A stretch of 64,000 nucleotides of DNA from NCBI GenBank assembly GCA_900316975.1, contig ONFA01000001.1, positions 124,001-188,000 of the forward strand. The letters run 5' to 3'. The position numbers and the translations under genes were made by a program. The DNA comes from an uncultured Prevotellaceae bacterium (lineage in GTDB: Bacteria; Bacteroidota; Bacteroidia; Bacteroidales; Bacteroidaceae). Under the pieces are notes generated by a model that searched no databases, was not told where the DNA came from, and saw only the letters and a list, made by a program, of their open reading frames with translations. Positions 52,401 through 59,533 of the stretch are shown one piece after another. The stretch's first letter is position 1. Every line of letters starts with the position of its first letter.

Positions 52401-53452
52401 CCAAGCATCAGAATGGCTATATTGGTACAGGTATCGGACTGAATCTGACTTCCTTACTGGTGCGACTCCACAAGGGGCATATCACCATCGAAGATAATCC
52501 GGAGGGAAAGGGTACGTTGTTTGTGGTCAATATGCCTGTGGGCGATGATTCGTTGAGGGTCATCAAACAAGAAATGGTGGAAGATTCGCAGGATGCTCGG
52601 ACAGTGGGGGACGAAGAAATCTCTGAATTGCTCTCCGTCGATGCACCAAACGATGCACATCGAAAAAATGTGCTGTTGGTAGAGGATGATGAGGCCATCC
52701 GGCAGTATGTGCAAGATGAACTGTCGCCAGAACTGATGGTGCAGGCATGTGCTAATGGACAGGAAGCCTGGGATTACATTGTGTCACATCCAGGTAAGGT
52801 GGATATCGTCATCAGCGACATCATGATGCCTGTCATGGATGGCATGACGTTGTGCCAAAAATTGAAATCGAATTTCAACACGAACCATATTCCTATTGTG
52901 CTGATGACTGCGTTGGGTAGCGATGCTGACCGCATTGCTGGCATCTCGAATGGGGCTGATGCGTATGTGTCGAAACCTTTCAATATCGATGTGTTGCGCA
53001 CAACGGTCATTCAGTTGCTCAAGACCCGTCAGATATTACAAGGAAAGTATCATGGTGACAAGCAATCGGATGAGAATATTGATAAGGTGGAGATGGAGTC
53101 TCCTGACGAACATCTGATGAAACGGGTGATGAAAGTCATCAATGAGAATATGGATAATTCGGAACTTTCTGTTGAAATCATTGCTGATAAGGTCGGTATC
53201 AGCCGTGTGCATTTCTATCGTAAAATGAAAGATTTGACAGGACAGGCTCCCCGCGACTTCGTCAAGTATGTGCGGCTGAAAGAGGCTGCCCGCTTGTTGG
53301 CTGAAAAGAAATACGACATTACAGGTGTCAGTGTTGCCACTGGCTTTAAGTCACTTTCAGCGTTCTCCACCCAGTTCAAGGCACTATATGGCTTGACTCC
53401 GTCAGAGTGGCTGAAGAATAGTGCAGATTCCGATCATACGAAGGGTCTGTAA
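49433..53452 (+). CDS. Hybrid two-component system sensor/regulator (HTCS), likely xylan regulator
   Basis: 1339 residues in one polypeptide: signal peptide (~1-21), two-domain beta-propeller sensor of Reg_prop repeats (~25-690), Y_Y_Y domain (~700-775), a membrane helix (KIVYFLLFLALCWFVYEYVM), HisKA with His826 in ISHEIRTPMTLIL, HATPase_c (NLLSNAFKFTPDGGK, ADSGIGIPDEEKQRVFERFY), a receiver domain with phospho-acceptor Asp1129 in VISDIMMPVMDG, and an AraC-type helix-turn-helix at the end (ISRVHFYRKMKDLTGQAPRD). HTCS proteins bind oligosaccharides in the periplasm and activate adjacent utilisation loci. Next to GH43 and GH10-CE1, xylo-oligosaccharide sensing is the natural inference. Confidence 0.97.
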   Translation: MRLFILTIIFLMLDSLGVDAQNVMFFSSKQGLSNSRVRNITEDSRHNIWVTTQNGLNRYDGVKMNVYRHEIGNPSSLLSDESTCVFEYEKGKMLVGTGAGVQMYDYATDKFANIPFVREGGDTIKAHVMSINRVKEKRVLVCYAGYGNGELLKDKKGQFYIKHTTEFDTDGIGSMRFYEDPKKTLWVINGRGDLYRQTSKAFRKYEELSLLRNICASSSGKLYAATYNNGFYVYNSGEDRYELVASTAELGGAVLNIKPWTLGRLFISTDGGGVRVYDEQTKQLVQNVISVKDFDMATSNVPDATYDSFGNVWVGVYMKGVVMKPINQSAFDYIGQNSITKNTIGKNSVFAISKAVNAAPYQKGLWASADNDGLYLVSADGAASMHWSVETNPGMPHAFTTIYDAFPSGLLLGTFYNGLWQMKDGRFSNLTKDFNWIFEIRPAVQKDCYWIATMGEGFYYYDYSTGKHLDYKPNPDNGVHIIGNPYVYTILPVRDKLFVGTADGMLVCRPDREGVIKQESTKLLERIAVRHFAASADGSVVWAATSEGLVKIDCQSLKTHTYTTADGLPINSIASVCVDGNELWIGTDFGLSCMDVKKEKFTNFFSDDGLQDNEFSRGAVSSQDGKLYFSGIGGITYFDTKSMKAWQGKERTLRLRFVDVLIDDKTVHQGDFSGNYEMLQGLIDDCGRLDVCHTDNHFALELCVEGMNNQHVTYEYSIDGGKWIDQGANNARIIFDNLQPGTYHIKVRAHALGTVSEERELVAVVHPAWYASVWAKIVYFLLFLALCWFVYEYVMRQVRLRRIMARNRQQRELNEARIQFFMNISHEIRTPMTLILAPLERMMGKDKDPEHQRNYMLMKENSNRILRLINQMMDVRKIEQGKFLLDYHSVELVEFLRNIYDVFATNAQSRNIQYEFVHDVDRLPVYVDPDNMDKIVMNLLSNAFKFTPDGGKITLQLIGGESDFEVRVADSGIGIPDEEKQRVFERFYSAKHQNGYIGTGIGLNLTSLLVRLHKGHITIEDNPEGKGTLFVVNMPVGDDSLRVIKQEMVEDSQDARTVGDEEISELLSVDAPNDAHRKNVLLVEDDEAIRQYVQDELSPELMVQACANGQEAWDYIVSHPGKVDIVISDIMMPVMDGMTLCQKLKSNFNTNHIPIVLMTALGSDADRIAGISNGADAYVSKPFNIDVLRTTVIQLLKTRQILQGKYHGDKQSDENIDKVEMESPDEHLMKRVMKVINENMDNSELSVEIIADKVGISRVHFYRKMKDLTGQAPRDFVKYVRLKEAARLLAEKKYDITGVSVATGFKSLSAFSTQFKALYGLTPSEWLKNSADSDHTKGL

Positions 53453-53515
53453 TCCTGGTCTCGATTAGATTCCGTTCAAATCTTGATGAAATTAGCCGCG
53501 GGCTTCTTCAAAACC

Positions 53516-53676
53516 ATCTACGCCAAGGCTCCCGTAAGACGATCTATACCATACGGCCTCTTGCGAAACAATCTATACCATACGGCCTCTTGCGAAACGA
53601 TCTATACCACAGGTCTCTTCGAAACAATCTATACCACAGGTCTTTGTAAAACAATCTACTTCAAATGTACAAATAG
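53516..53676. repeat. 29/27-bp minisatellite
   Basis: Tandem units start at 53516, 53542, 53571, 53600, 53627 and 53654, most beginning ATCTATACCA. Two 29-base units are identical except for their last base, and two 27-base units share a shorter middle. Outer units are partial. An open frame across the array is a by-product of the repeat and is not called as a gene. Confidence 0.85.
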
Positions 53677-53766
53677 AAAAGCCGCCCTTCTCACGAAGAG
53701 CGGCTTTCTCGACTAATTAACTAACTAACTAATTATTAACCTATTTATGCTTTACTAACTTTTTCT
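53671..53766 (-). ncRNA. Candidate small RNA, copy 2
   Basis: Minus-strand transcript predicted from the TAACTTTG box at 53771-53778 to a hairpin (53678-53707) followed by UUUUCUAUUU. The outer stem AAAGCCGC/GCGGCTTT differs at almost every pair from copy 1 yet stays paired. The inner CTTC/GAAG part is the same, closing here on GUGA, a GNRA tetraloop. TAACCTATTTAT is shared in the body. No open frame is shared with copy 1. Confidence 0.55.
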
Positions 53767-53770
53767 GGTG

Positions 53771-53778
53771 CAAAGTTA
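53771..53778 (-). promoter_or_regulatory. -7 box of candidate sRNA copy 2
   Basis: TAACTTTG in the 27-base block 53762-53788, identical to 41172-41198. Confidence 0.6.
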
Positions 53779-53901
53779 CGGACTTTTTAGAAGACGTGTT
53801 TTATTTTATGTTTCAAATGCTTTTATTTATGTCACTAAAGTTGCATTTTTGTAGATGTAACAAAAGTGAAAGGAAATGTTACATATGAGAAAGAAATGGA
53901 A

Positions 53902-53934
53902 AACCCTCTGTAAACTACTTGTTTACAGAGGGTT
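53902..53934 (-). terminator. Terminator of the tRNA transcript
   Basis: Perfect 14-bp stem (53902-53915 with 53921-53934), then TTTTCC on the minus strand, 14 bases past the tRNA-Leu 3' end. Confidence 0.8.
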
Positions 53935-53947
53935 GGCTGTGGATGGG

Positions 53948-54031
53948 TACCGGAAGCGGGGCTCGAACCCGCACGGGCGCAATGCCCAAGGGATTTTAAG
54001 TCCCTCGTGTCTACCATTCCACCATTCCGGC
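53948..54031 (-). tRNA. tRNA-Leu (anticodon TAA)
   Basis: 84 nt. Acceptor GCCGGAA/TTCCGGT, anticodon loop CTTAAAA giving TAA, a long variable arm (GGGCATTGCGCCC) as in class II leucine tRNAs, and T-loop GGTTCGAGCCC. The discriminator A is followed by CCC, so the CCA end is not fully encoded. Confidence 0.95.
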
Positions 54032-54043
54032 ACGGTATCAGTC

Positions 54044-54138
54044 AAATTGATAATTGACAATTGATAATTGATAATTAGGCTGCATTGTTCATAAGCCGAG
54101 TGGCAATTATCAATTTTCAATTGTCAATTTTCAATTGA
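54044..54138. repeat. AT-rich inverted repeats between the two tRNAs
   Basis: Alternating AATTGATAATTGACAATT-like units on the left and their reverse complements (ATCAATTTTCAATTGTCAA) on the right. This is the same class of spacer repeat found elsewhere in the window. Confidence 0.7.
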
Positions 54139-54140
54139 AT

Positions 54141-54216
54141 TGGTTGCGGGGGCAGGACTCGAACATGCGACCTCCAGGTTATGAGCCTGGCGAGCTACCA
54201 ACTGCTCCACCCCGCG
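54141..54216 (-). tRNA. Initiator tRNA-fMet (anticodon CAT)
   Basis: 76 nt including encoded CCA. The anticodon loop CTCATAA gives CAT. The acceptor CGCGGGG/CCCCGCA leaves an unpaired C1-A72, the hallmark of initiator tRNA, and the D-arm GAGCAGTTGGTAGCTC also fits. Promoter at 54268-54298; probably cotranscribed with tRNA-Leu. Confidence 0.93.
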
Positions 54217-54267
54217 ATGTGATGTTTCTGCAATAAGAAGGAATATCTCCTTTCTCATTTGCGGGTG

Positions 54268-54298
54268 CAAAGGTACGACAAATTGGGGACAATACAAA
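54268..54298 (-). promoter_or_regulatory. Promoter of the tRNA-fMet/tRNA-Leu operon
   Basis: Minus-strand TTTG (54298-54295) and TACCTTTG (54275-54268) spaced by 19 bases, followed by CAC. Confidence 0.75.
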
Positions 54299-54448
54299 AT
54301 AAAAAGGGAACTTTTTTTGTTTTTTGCCCTTAAAATACAGCCAGTAGGGTCTAAAGGCGGCGCTTTTTGATGAAATCGAAGGGATTTTCGGATGTTTTTA
54401 TTCCTAAAATTGCAAAAGTGGAAGTTTTTCCTTTACTTTGCAAATAGA

Positions 54449-55078
54449 ATGCCACCAAAACTGATGATTTTGATGAATTTACTATCTGTACACACCTTCT
54501 TCGAGAAACGCTTTTTCTTCTTTGTGTTGAGTCTCTCATTGCCTTTTGGGTGGTGTGAGGGACAAGTTTTGCATTCGTCTCAAGACCCGACCCATGTGAT
54601 GCACTGGGGGGTGGAAGAGGGTTTGCATTCTTCCGTGAACCCGGAAGGATGGATTGGATTTCCGTCTGTTTCGCAGATGGGTACGCAGCAAGAACAGAAA
54701 GAAAAAACCAGGGAACCGAGCATACCTAAGGCGGGTTTGGAAACAAAACAGGTGCTGGAGGAAACAGAACGGGGTGTTCTGTATGAAACAGGCATGGCAA
54801 CGTATTATTCAGCTAAGACGCATGGGCAGATGATGGCAAATGGTACTCGCTATGATAAGAATGAACTTTTTTGTGCCCATAAGAAGTTGCCGTTTGGTAC
54901 TCGGATTCGTGTGGTGAATAAAAAGAATGGGAAAGAAGTCATTGTGGATGTAAGGGATCGCGGGCCCTTTGCAAAAGGGCGTGTGATTGACTTAAGCAAC
55001 AAGGCTGCTGCTCAACTGAACATGATAAGCGATGGAGTGGTGCCTGTGGAGTTGTGGGTGCTGGAAAAGAAAGATTGA
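54449..55078 (+). CDS. RlpA-like septal ring lytic transglycosylase family protein
   Basis: About 209 residues from ATG 54449. A longer frame to 54392 would have to begin within the promoter-like stretch ending TTTACTTTGCAAATAG, so I prefer the shorter one; 54464 and 54473 are other ATGs. After an N-terminal hydrophobic segment (RFFFFVLSLSLPFGWCEG) and a low-complexity spacer, residues ~115-205 form the RlpA double-psi beta-barrel (GMATYYSAKTHGQMMANGTR, then VDVRDRGPFAKGRVIDLSNK). The aspartate in VRDRGP is conserved. RlpA proteins act on peptidoglycan. No SPOR domain is present. Confidence 0.9.
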   Translation: MPPKLMILMNLLSVHTFFEKRFFFFVLSLSLPFGWCEGQVLHSSQDPTHVMHWGVEEGLHSSVNPEGWIGFPSVSQMGTQQEQKEKTREPSIPKAGLETKQVLEETERGVLYETGMATYYSAKTHGQMMANGTRYDKNELFCAHKKLPFGTRIRVVNKKNGKEVIVDVRDRGPFAKGRVIDLSNKAAAQLNMISDGVVPVELWVLEKKD

Positions 55079-55096
55079 GTTGTCTTCTTGAGTTGG

Positions 55097-57112
55097 TCAA
55101 TTTCCTCTCAATTCCTCCAATTTCATGCTTGCCTCGGTCCATTCGTCTTCGGCAATGGTGAGTTGGCTCTTCAGTTCTCCGTATTGTTTGAAGAGGGTGG
55201 TGTCGCTGGCATTTTCGGGCAGGGATAGTTTTGTTTCTATCTCTGCTATTTGTTCTTCGAGTTTTGTGACTCTCTGCTCTGCCGTTTCAACGGCTTTTTC
55301 TGCTTTCTTGATGGATTTGTTGTGTTCTTTTAGTTCGGCATAAGAAAGCAGGGCTTGAGTCTTGTTGGTGAGGTCGAGCCGTCCCGCTGCTGATGAGGAA
55401 GGGACGGTTGCTGCTTGGGGAGATGCTGTGACTTTAAAACTTTTCTCAGTTGTATGAGATGGGCTACCAGTGCTGGTTAAATGCTGTCCCAGTTGGTTGA
55501 GACTCTCAATTTGTTTCTTTTGTAGGAAGTCATAGATGCCTCCGAGGTGTTCACGCACTTGACCCCCACCAAACTCATAGACCTTGTCCACGAGCCCGTC
55601 GAGAAAGTCGCGGTCGTGGGATACGATGATGGCTGTACCGTCGAATTCCTTGATGGCTTGTTTCAGCACTTCTTTCGACTGCATGTCAAGGTGGTTAGTC
55701 GGCTCATCAAGAATGAGCAGGTTGACAGGCTCCAAAAGGAGGCGTATCATGGCAAGACGACTTCGTTCACCACCTGACAACACCTTCACATATTTGTCTG
55801 ATGCTTCGCCACCAAACATGAAAGCACCTAAGATGTCACGTATTTTGAGACGGATGTCCCCCTTGGCTACATGGTCGATAGTGTCGAATACAGTGATGTT
55901 GCCGTCCAGCAGTTGGGCTTGGTTCTGTGCGAAATAGCCAATCTGTACATTGTGCCCAATCTTCAAGTTTCCTTCAAAAGGTATCTCCCCCATGATGCAC
56001 TTGACTAAGGTCGATTTACCTTCACCGTTGTTTCCCACGAATGCCACTTTCTCCCCTCGCTTAATGGTTAGGTTCACATCTGCAAATACGCGGTGAGCAC
56101 CATAGTTCTTCGCCACATCTTCGCAGATGATGGGATAGTCGCCACTTCGTAAGCAGGGTGGAAACTTCAGGTGCAGACTGCTGGTATCGATTTCGTCTAT
56201 CTCGATGGGCACGATTTTCTCCAGCATCTTGATGCGTGACTGCACTTGGTTCGATTTTGTGGGCTTGTAGCGGAAGGTCTCGATAAACTGCTTGATTTCG
56301 GCAATTTCCTTCTGCTGGTTTTCGTAAGCACGGATTTGTTGCTCGCGGCGTTCATCGCGCAGTTTCACATACTCGTCATATTTGACCTTGTAGTCATTGA
56401 TTCGGTGGCAGGTGATTTCGATGGTGCGATTAGTCACGTTGTTGATAAAAGCGCGGTCGTGGCTCACCAAGATGACGGCATTGGCGCGTTGTGCCAAAAA
56501 CTGCTCCAACCACTGAATAGAGCCAATGTCAAGGTGGTTGGTCGGTTCATCAAGCAGTAGCAAGTCGGGCCTTTGGAGCAATAACTTTGCCAATTCTATA
56601 CGCATGCGCCAACCACCGGAAAACTCGGCTGTAGGACGGTCGAAGTCGCTGCGTTGGAATCCTAATCCTTGCAGGGTTCGTTCCAACTCTGCGTGATAGT
56701 TGGTGCCCCCCATCATGGAGAAACGGTCATTCTCATGGGTGAATTTCTCGATGAGTGCCATGTACGACTCACTTTCATAGTCAGTGCGCCGTGCAATCTC
56801 CTCGTTCATCTTCTCTAATCGCTCCTGCATTTCGCTGATATGGGCAAACGCCGTTTCAGCCTCTTCCCTGACCGTACGGCTGTCAGCCAGAACCATCACT
56901 TGTGGCAAATAGCCGATAGTGATGTCTTTCTGTCGAGCCACTTGTCCGTAAGTGGGTTCCTGCATGCCTGCAATGATTTTCAGCATGGTGCTTTTGCCTG
57001 CACCATTTTTGCCAACAAGGGCGATGCGGTCTTTAGGGTTAACCACAAAACTGGCGTCCAAGAAAAGAGGCGTTGCCGAAAACTCAACTCCTAATTTATC
57101 AATCGAAATCAT
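55097..57112 (-). CDS. ABC-F family ATPase
   Basis: 671 residues with two ATP-binding cassettes and no membrane segment: Walker A VGKNGAGKST and VGNNGEGKST, signatures FSGGWRMRIELA and LSGGERSRLAMI, Walker B LLLLDEPTNHLD and LILDEPTNHLD, an inter-domain linker (~235-310) and a C-terminal coiled coil (~595-671). ABC-F proteins act on translating ribosomes; the layout resembles Uup/YheS-like members. Resistance-type function is possible but nothing specific supports it. The start overlaps the preceding gene by 14 bases. Confidence 0.96.
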   Translation of the reverse strand: MISIDKLGVEFSATPLFLDASFVVNPKDRIALVGKNGAGKSTMLKIIAGMQEPTYGQVARQKDITIGYLPQVMVLADSRTVREEAETAFAHISEMQERLEKMNEEIARRTDYESESYMALIEKFTHENDRFSMMGGTNYHAELERTLQGLGFQRSDFDRPTAEFSGGWRMRIELAKLLLQRPDLLLLDEPTNHLDIGSIQWLEQFLAQRANAVILVSHDRAFINNVTNRTIEITCHRINDYKVKYDEYVKLRDERREQQIRAYENQQKEIAEIKQFIETFRYKPTKSNQVQSRIKMLEKIVPIEIDEIDTSSLHLKFPPCLRSGDYPIICEDVAKNYGAHRVFADVNLTIKRGEKVAFVGNNGEGKSTLVKCIMGEIPFEGNLKIGHNVQIGYFAQNQAQLLDGNITVFDTIDHVAKGDIRLKIRDILGAFMFGGEASDKYVKVLSGGERSRLAMIRLLLEPVNLLILDEPTNHLDMQSKEVLKQAIKEFDGTAIIVSHDRDFLDGLVDKVYEFGGGQVREHLGGIYDFLQKKQIESLNQLGQHLTSTGSPSHTTEKSFKVTASPQAATVPSSSAAGRLDLTNKTQALLSYAELKEHNKSIKKAEKAVETAEQRVTKLEEQIAEIETKLSLPENASDTTLFKQYGELKSQLTIAEDEWTEASMKLEELRGN

Positions 57113-57803
57113 GAATCTTTTGTCCTTTGTTTTTTGTGAACTGTCCGAACTGCACTGCGTGGCTGGGGCATCGGTGATAGCATCTCAAACATCCCGTGCA
57201 GTTTTCGTGCTTCCAGATCACGTGCCCGTCCTTGTCCATTGTCATGTTACCGAGTGGACATCCACGTATACAGCGTTTGCATTGGATGCAATCCTTGTTG
57301 GTGTGGAAGTATTTGTCGGTGACGAGAAAACGGTTGAAGAGAGGTCTCAGCATATAGGTTTTGATCCATGCGCCCCCACCTCTTACCACCTCAGTCTTTT
57401 TCTCTCTGCCTGTGATGCTTTCGGCGATGGAGGGAAGATGCTTGAGGGTTTCTTGCACCTTGGCCTGTGCCACCTCGTCCTTGTCCACATCGAATCCAGG
57501 TAGGCAGACGTAGGTGTTGGGCATGTGTACGGAGAACACGGCATCAACCTCCTTCCCGATGGTTTTGTTCAGAATCTTGTCCGCATAGCCGATGTCATCG
57601 CCACAAGTCATCACGGCATACACATATTGGGCGGATTTGATTTCTTCCCGATGCTTTTCTATGTATTCTTTCACCACCTTCGGAATGCCCCACGCATAGA
57701 CAGGAAAAACCATGCCAAACATGTTTCCCTCATCCTTCATTAGCCCTTTTAGCTTGTCTGTTACCCACTGGCTGTTGCCCGTTCCTGAAAAACAGTAAAT
57801 CAC
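57099..57803 (-). CDS. EFR1-type flavodoxin-ferredoxin protein
   Basis: 234 residues. The N-terminal flavodoxin-like fold starts IYCFSGTGNSQWVTDKL, a phosphate-binding loop for FMN. The C-terminal 4Fe-4S pair has CIQCKRCIRGCP and CTGCLRCYHRCP. EFR1-family proteins are probable cytoplasmic electron carriers of unknown partner. Third gene of the minus-strand operon 58893 to 55097. Confidence 0.93.
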   Translation of the reverse strand: MIYCFSGTGNSQWVTDKLKGLMKDEGNMFGMVFPVYAWGIPKVVKEYIEKHREEIKSAQYVYAVMTCGDDIGYADKILNKTIGKEVDAVFSVHMPNTYVCLPGFDVDKDEVAQAKVQETLKHLPSIAESITGREKKTEVVRGGGAWIKTYMLRPLFNRFLVTDKYFHTNKDCIQCKRCIRGCPLGNMTMDKDGHVIWKHENCTGCLRCYHRCPSHAVQFGQFTKNKGQKIHDFD

Positions 57804-57832
57804 GTTGTTATATGCAATTAGACGAATTACAA

Positions 57833-58705
57833 TTATTTTTCCATGAATCTGAACACGCGGATGCCCGTGTGCTTGGGTTGTTTCATCTCATATTCGTAGA
57901 AAGTCTCTTTACTCATGAGCACCTTCTTGTAGAGGCTTGATGCATGAAGCAGATGAAGTTGTCCGTTCTGCCAAAAGGCAATGCCGATATGGCGTGTGTC
58001 CAGACCGTCGCTGTCAGTCAGCATCGCCACGATGTCGCCGTCCTGCACCATGCTCAAAGGGGTTCCTGCTTGCCATGACAAGTCCTTCTTCTCAATGTAA
58101 TGGAACTGCTTGCCTTCGGTGGCTTGCTCATAGTTTCTGATAGTGGGCACAAATTCGGGGTGGTTCTTCAACTGTTTATATAGTGTGGGGTGCTGTGACA
58201 TATAGTTGATGTGAATGGTTTGCACTCCGTAGAACGGGGCATCATCGATGCTGATGTCCTTCACGATGCCCAGTCGCTCATTGTCCTCAGCCCACCATGT
58301 GAAGTAGTGGAGCCGTGACGTGTAGTCTGTCATCTTGCCTCCACGAAAACGGATTGTCGTGAGGTTTTTGCAGAAATCGTCAAAGGTGCGTTGATTCTGC
58401 TGGTCACACATGGAAAGTGCCACCACCGTTTCCACAAACGTGGTGCAGTCGAGCCCATGCAGGTTCACGATGAGGTGTTCCTTGTCGCCCAACTCCAACG
58501 TGTGTGCCACGTAGGGGATTCCCAGAAATTTCTTTCCGAAATAGAACACACGGTTTTCCTTGCCGCGTTGTGTCTGGGCATCCTTCAACAACTTCACCAC
58601 CAAGGCACTGTCCGCTTGGGTGTACTCCACATCCTGCGCCTGTGTGCTAAGGGCAAAAGTGATGGCAAGTAGCGATGTCAGCCATCTGTTCATCATTATC
58701 TTCAT
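57833..58705 (-). CDS. DUF1460 N-acetylmuramoyl-L-alanine amidase-like protein
   Basis: 290 residues, signal peptide ending ALSTQAQ. DUF1460/NlpC-P60-like features are GIPYVAHTLELGDKEHLIVN, NLHGLDCTTFVETVVALSMC with the candidate catalytic Cys, and DTRHIGIAFWQNGQLHLLHA with the candidate His. It likely cleaves cell-wall peptides in the periplasm, by family inference. The start overlaps the stop of the upstream small gene as ATGA; the second ATG pair at 58696/58693 is an alternative. Confidence 0.9.
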   Translation of the reverse strand: MKIMMNRWLTSLLAITFALSTQAQDVEYTQADSALVVKLLKDAQTQRGKENRVFYFGKKFLGIPYVAHTLELGDKEHLIVNLHGLDCTTFVETVVALSMCDQQNQRTFDDFCKNLTTIRFRGGKMTDYTSRLHYFTWWAEDNERLGIVKDISIDDAPFYGVQTIHINYMSQHPTLYKQLKNHPEFVPTIRNYEQATEGKQFHYIEKKDLSWQAGTPLSMVQDGDIVAMLTDSDGLDTRHIGIAFWQNGQLHLLHASSLYKKVLMSKETFYEYEMKQPKHTGIRVFRFMEK

Positions 58706-58893
58706 TGATGCTTTTCTTCTTTTTTTTTGTCTTTCTCTGTCAATTCAGCAGAGAGATCCTGTTTGCCACGATAGTTAAACTTCGTGTTTACGAGATGCTG
58801 CATGAAATCGTTGGCACGATTGAGCAGTTCATTGTCATCGGCAATCATACTGACAAGCCGTTCCAGTTGGTCAAGTTGTGTTTCTTGTTCCAT
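58702..58893 (-). CDS. Small conserved-looking hypothetical protein
   Basis: 63 residues from ATG 58893 (MEQETQLDQLERLVSMIADD), highly charged, ending in a Lys/Glu run (EKDKKKEEKHQ). The longer upstream frame would run through the promoter box at 58923 and is rejected. It is the first gene of a four-gene operon, with a 4-base overlap to the amidase gene. Probably a cytoplasmic helical protein; no recognisable family. Confidence 0.7.
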   Translation of the reverse strand: MEQETQLDQLERLVSMIADDNELLNRANDFMQHLVNTKFNYRGKQDLSAELTEKDKKKEEKHQ

Positions 58894-58922
58894 AGTAAGG
58901 ATGGTTTTTGAGGGTTTGGGTG

Positions 58923-58930
58923 CAAAGATA
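58923..58930 (-). promoter_or_regulatory. -7 box of the 58893-55097 operon
   Basis: TATCTTTG on the minus strand, 30 bases before the ATG, with CTTG about 20 bases further upstream. Confidence 0.65.
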
Positions 58931-59027
58931 CGAAATTTTTCTCCCTTTACCAAGAGTTTGTGTCCCATTCTTGATTATTAAGAAAAGTTTCTGGGTAAAG
59001 GGTAAGCCGTTTTTTTGATTTCTTGTA

Positions 59028-59195
59028 TTGTTCTTCGGCTCGGCGGACGATGCAGAGGACGTGGCACAGGAGATGCTCTTGCAACTCAAACAAGTCATTT
59101 TGGTGGAAAAGATAGAATTGGATGCCGCCACGATGGCATGGAACAAAAAATATGAGGCTTACCTTGAAGAGTGTAAAAACAGTATTGAAATATAA
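59028..59195 (+). CDS. Short frame, possible gene remnant
   Basis: 55 codons from a TTG (or 41 from ATG 59073), reading SADDAEDVAQEMLLQLKQVI and EAYLEECKNSIEI. The stop overlaps the next start as TAATG, which suggests translational coupling and so a real gene. The first residues look like a sigma-factor region 2 fragment (DAEDVAQE), but what follows does not continue that fold. Start and function unclear; it may be truncated at the 5' end. Confidence 0.4.
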   Translation: MFFGSADDAEDVAQEMLLQLKQVILVEKIELDAATMAWNKKYEAYLEECKNSIEI

Positions 59196-59404
59196 TGATT
59201 CAAAAACAGCAAGAATATGAAAACAAAAACATCCGTTATGCCGCACTTTTATTCGCAGCAATCATGAGCCTGAATGCCAAGACCTACGCAGCTGTACGCG
59301 AACAACTGATTAACTGGAGTCACGAATGCTCGGCATTTGCCCAGAAGGATTTTATCAACAAGGTGCTGACACTGTTGGAAAGAAAATACGATAGTAAGGA
59401 GTAA
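59195..59404 (+). CDS. Hypothetical protein, 69 residues
   Basis: MIQKQQEYENKNIRYAALLF, then AAIMSLNAKTYAAVREQLIN and a charged helical end. It starts within the stop codon of the preceding short frame. Predicted mostly alpha-helical, with no signal peptide or known domain. A long perfect hairpin follows 15 bases after its stop. Confidence 0.55.
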   Translation: MIQKQQEYENKNIRYAALLFAAIMSLNAKTYAAVREQLINWSHECSAFAQKDFINKVLTLLERKYDSKE

Positions 59405-59419
59405 CCCCATGTTTCGTCT

Positions 59420-59487
59420 ATTTCAGGAGCGCGTTCTAAAACTTTTTACGATGAGAAGTAAAAAGTTTTAGAACGCGCTCCTGAAAT
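59420..59487. repeat. Perfect 30-bp inverted repeat with 8-base loop
   Basis: 59420-59449 and 59458-59487 are exact reverse complements (outer part TTTCAGGAGCGCGTTCTAAA) around GATGAGAA. No T-run follows. It abuts the promoter of the M13 peptidase gene and would cover its -33 region. Confidence 0.9.
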
Positions 59488-59502
59488 ATCAAAATAATTG
59501 TG

Positions 59503-59510
59503 TAACTTTG
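59503..59510 (+). promoter_or_regulatory. -7 box of the M13 peptidase gene
   Basis: TAACTTTG, 24 bases before the ATG at 59534. Confidence 0.65.
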
Positions 59511-59533
59511 TTCCCTCAAAAGTAAAAGATATT

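Noticed and set aside
53516..53676. CRISPR array
   Set aside because: Units are contiguous with no unique spacers and no cas genes are nearby; the 23-bp array at 40853 fails for the same reason.
53483..53716. 77-codon plus-strand frame with repeated TIYTTGL-like peptides
   Set aside because: It is produced by translation of the minisatellite 53516-53676 and has no start context or relatives I recognise.
54141..54216. Elongator tRNA-Met
   Set aside because: The unpaired C1-A72 and the GAGCAG/CTCG D-arm identify it as the initiator type.
58969..59192. Genuine ECF sigma factor gene
   Set aside because: Only the short DAEDVAQE segment resembles region 2; no region 4 follows and the frame is short.
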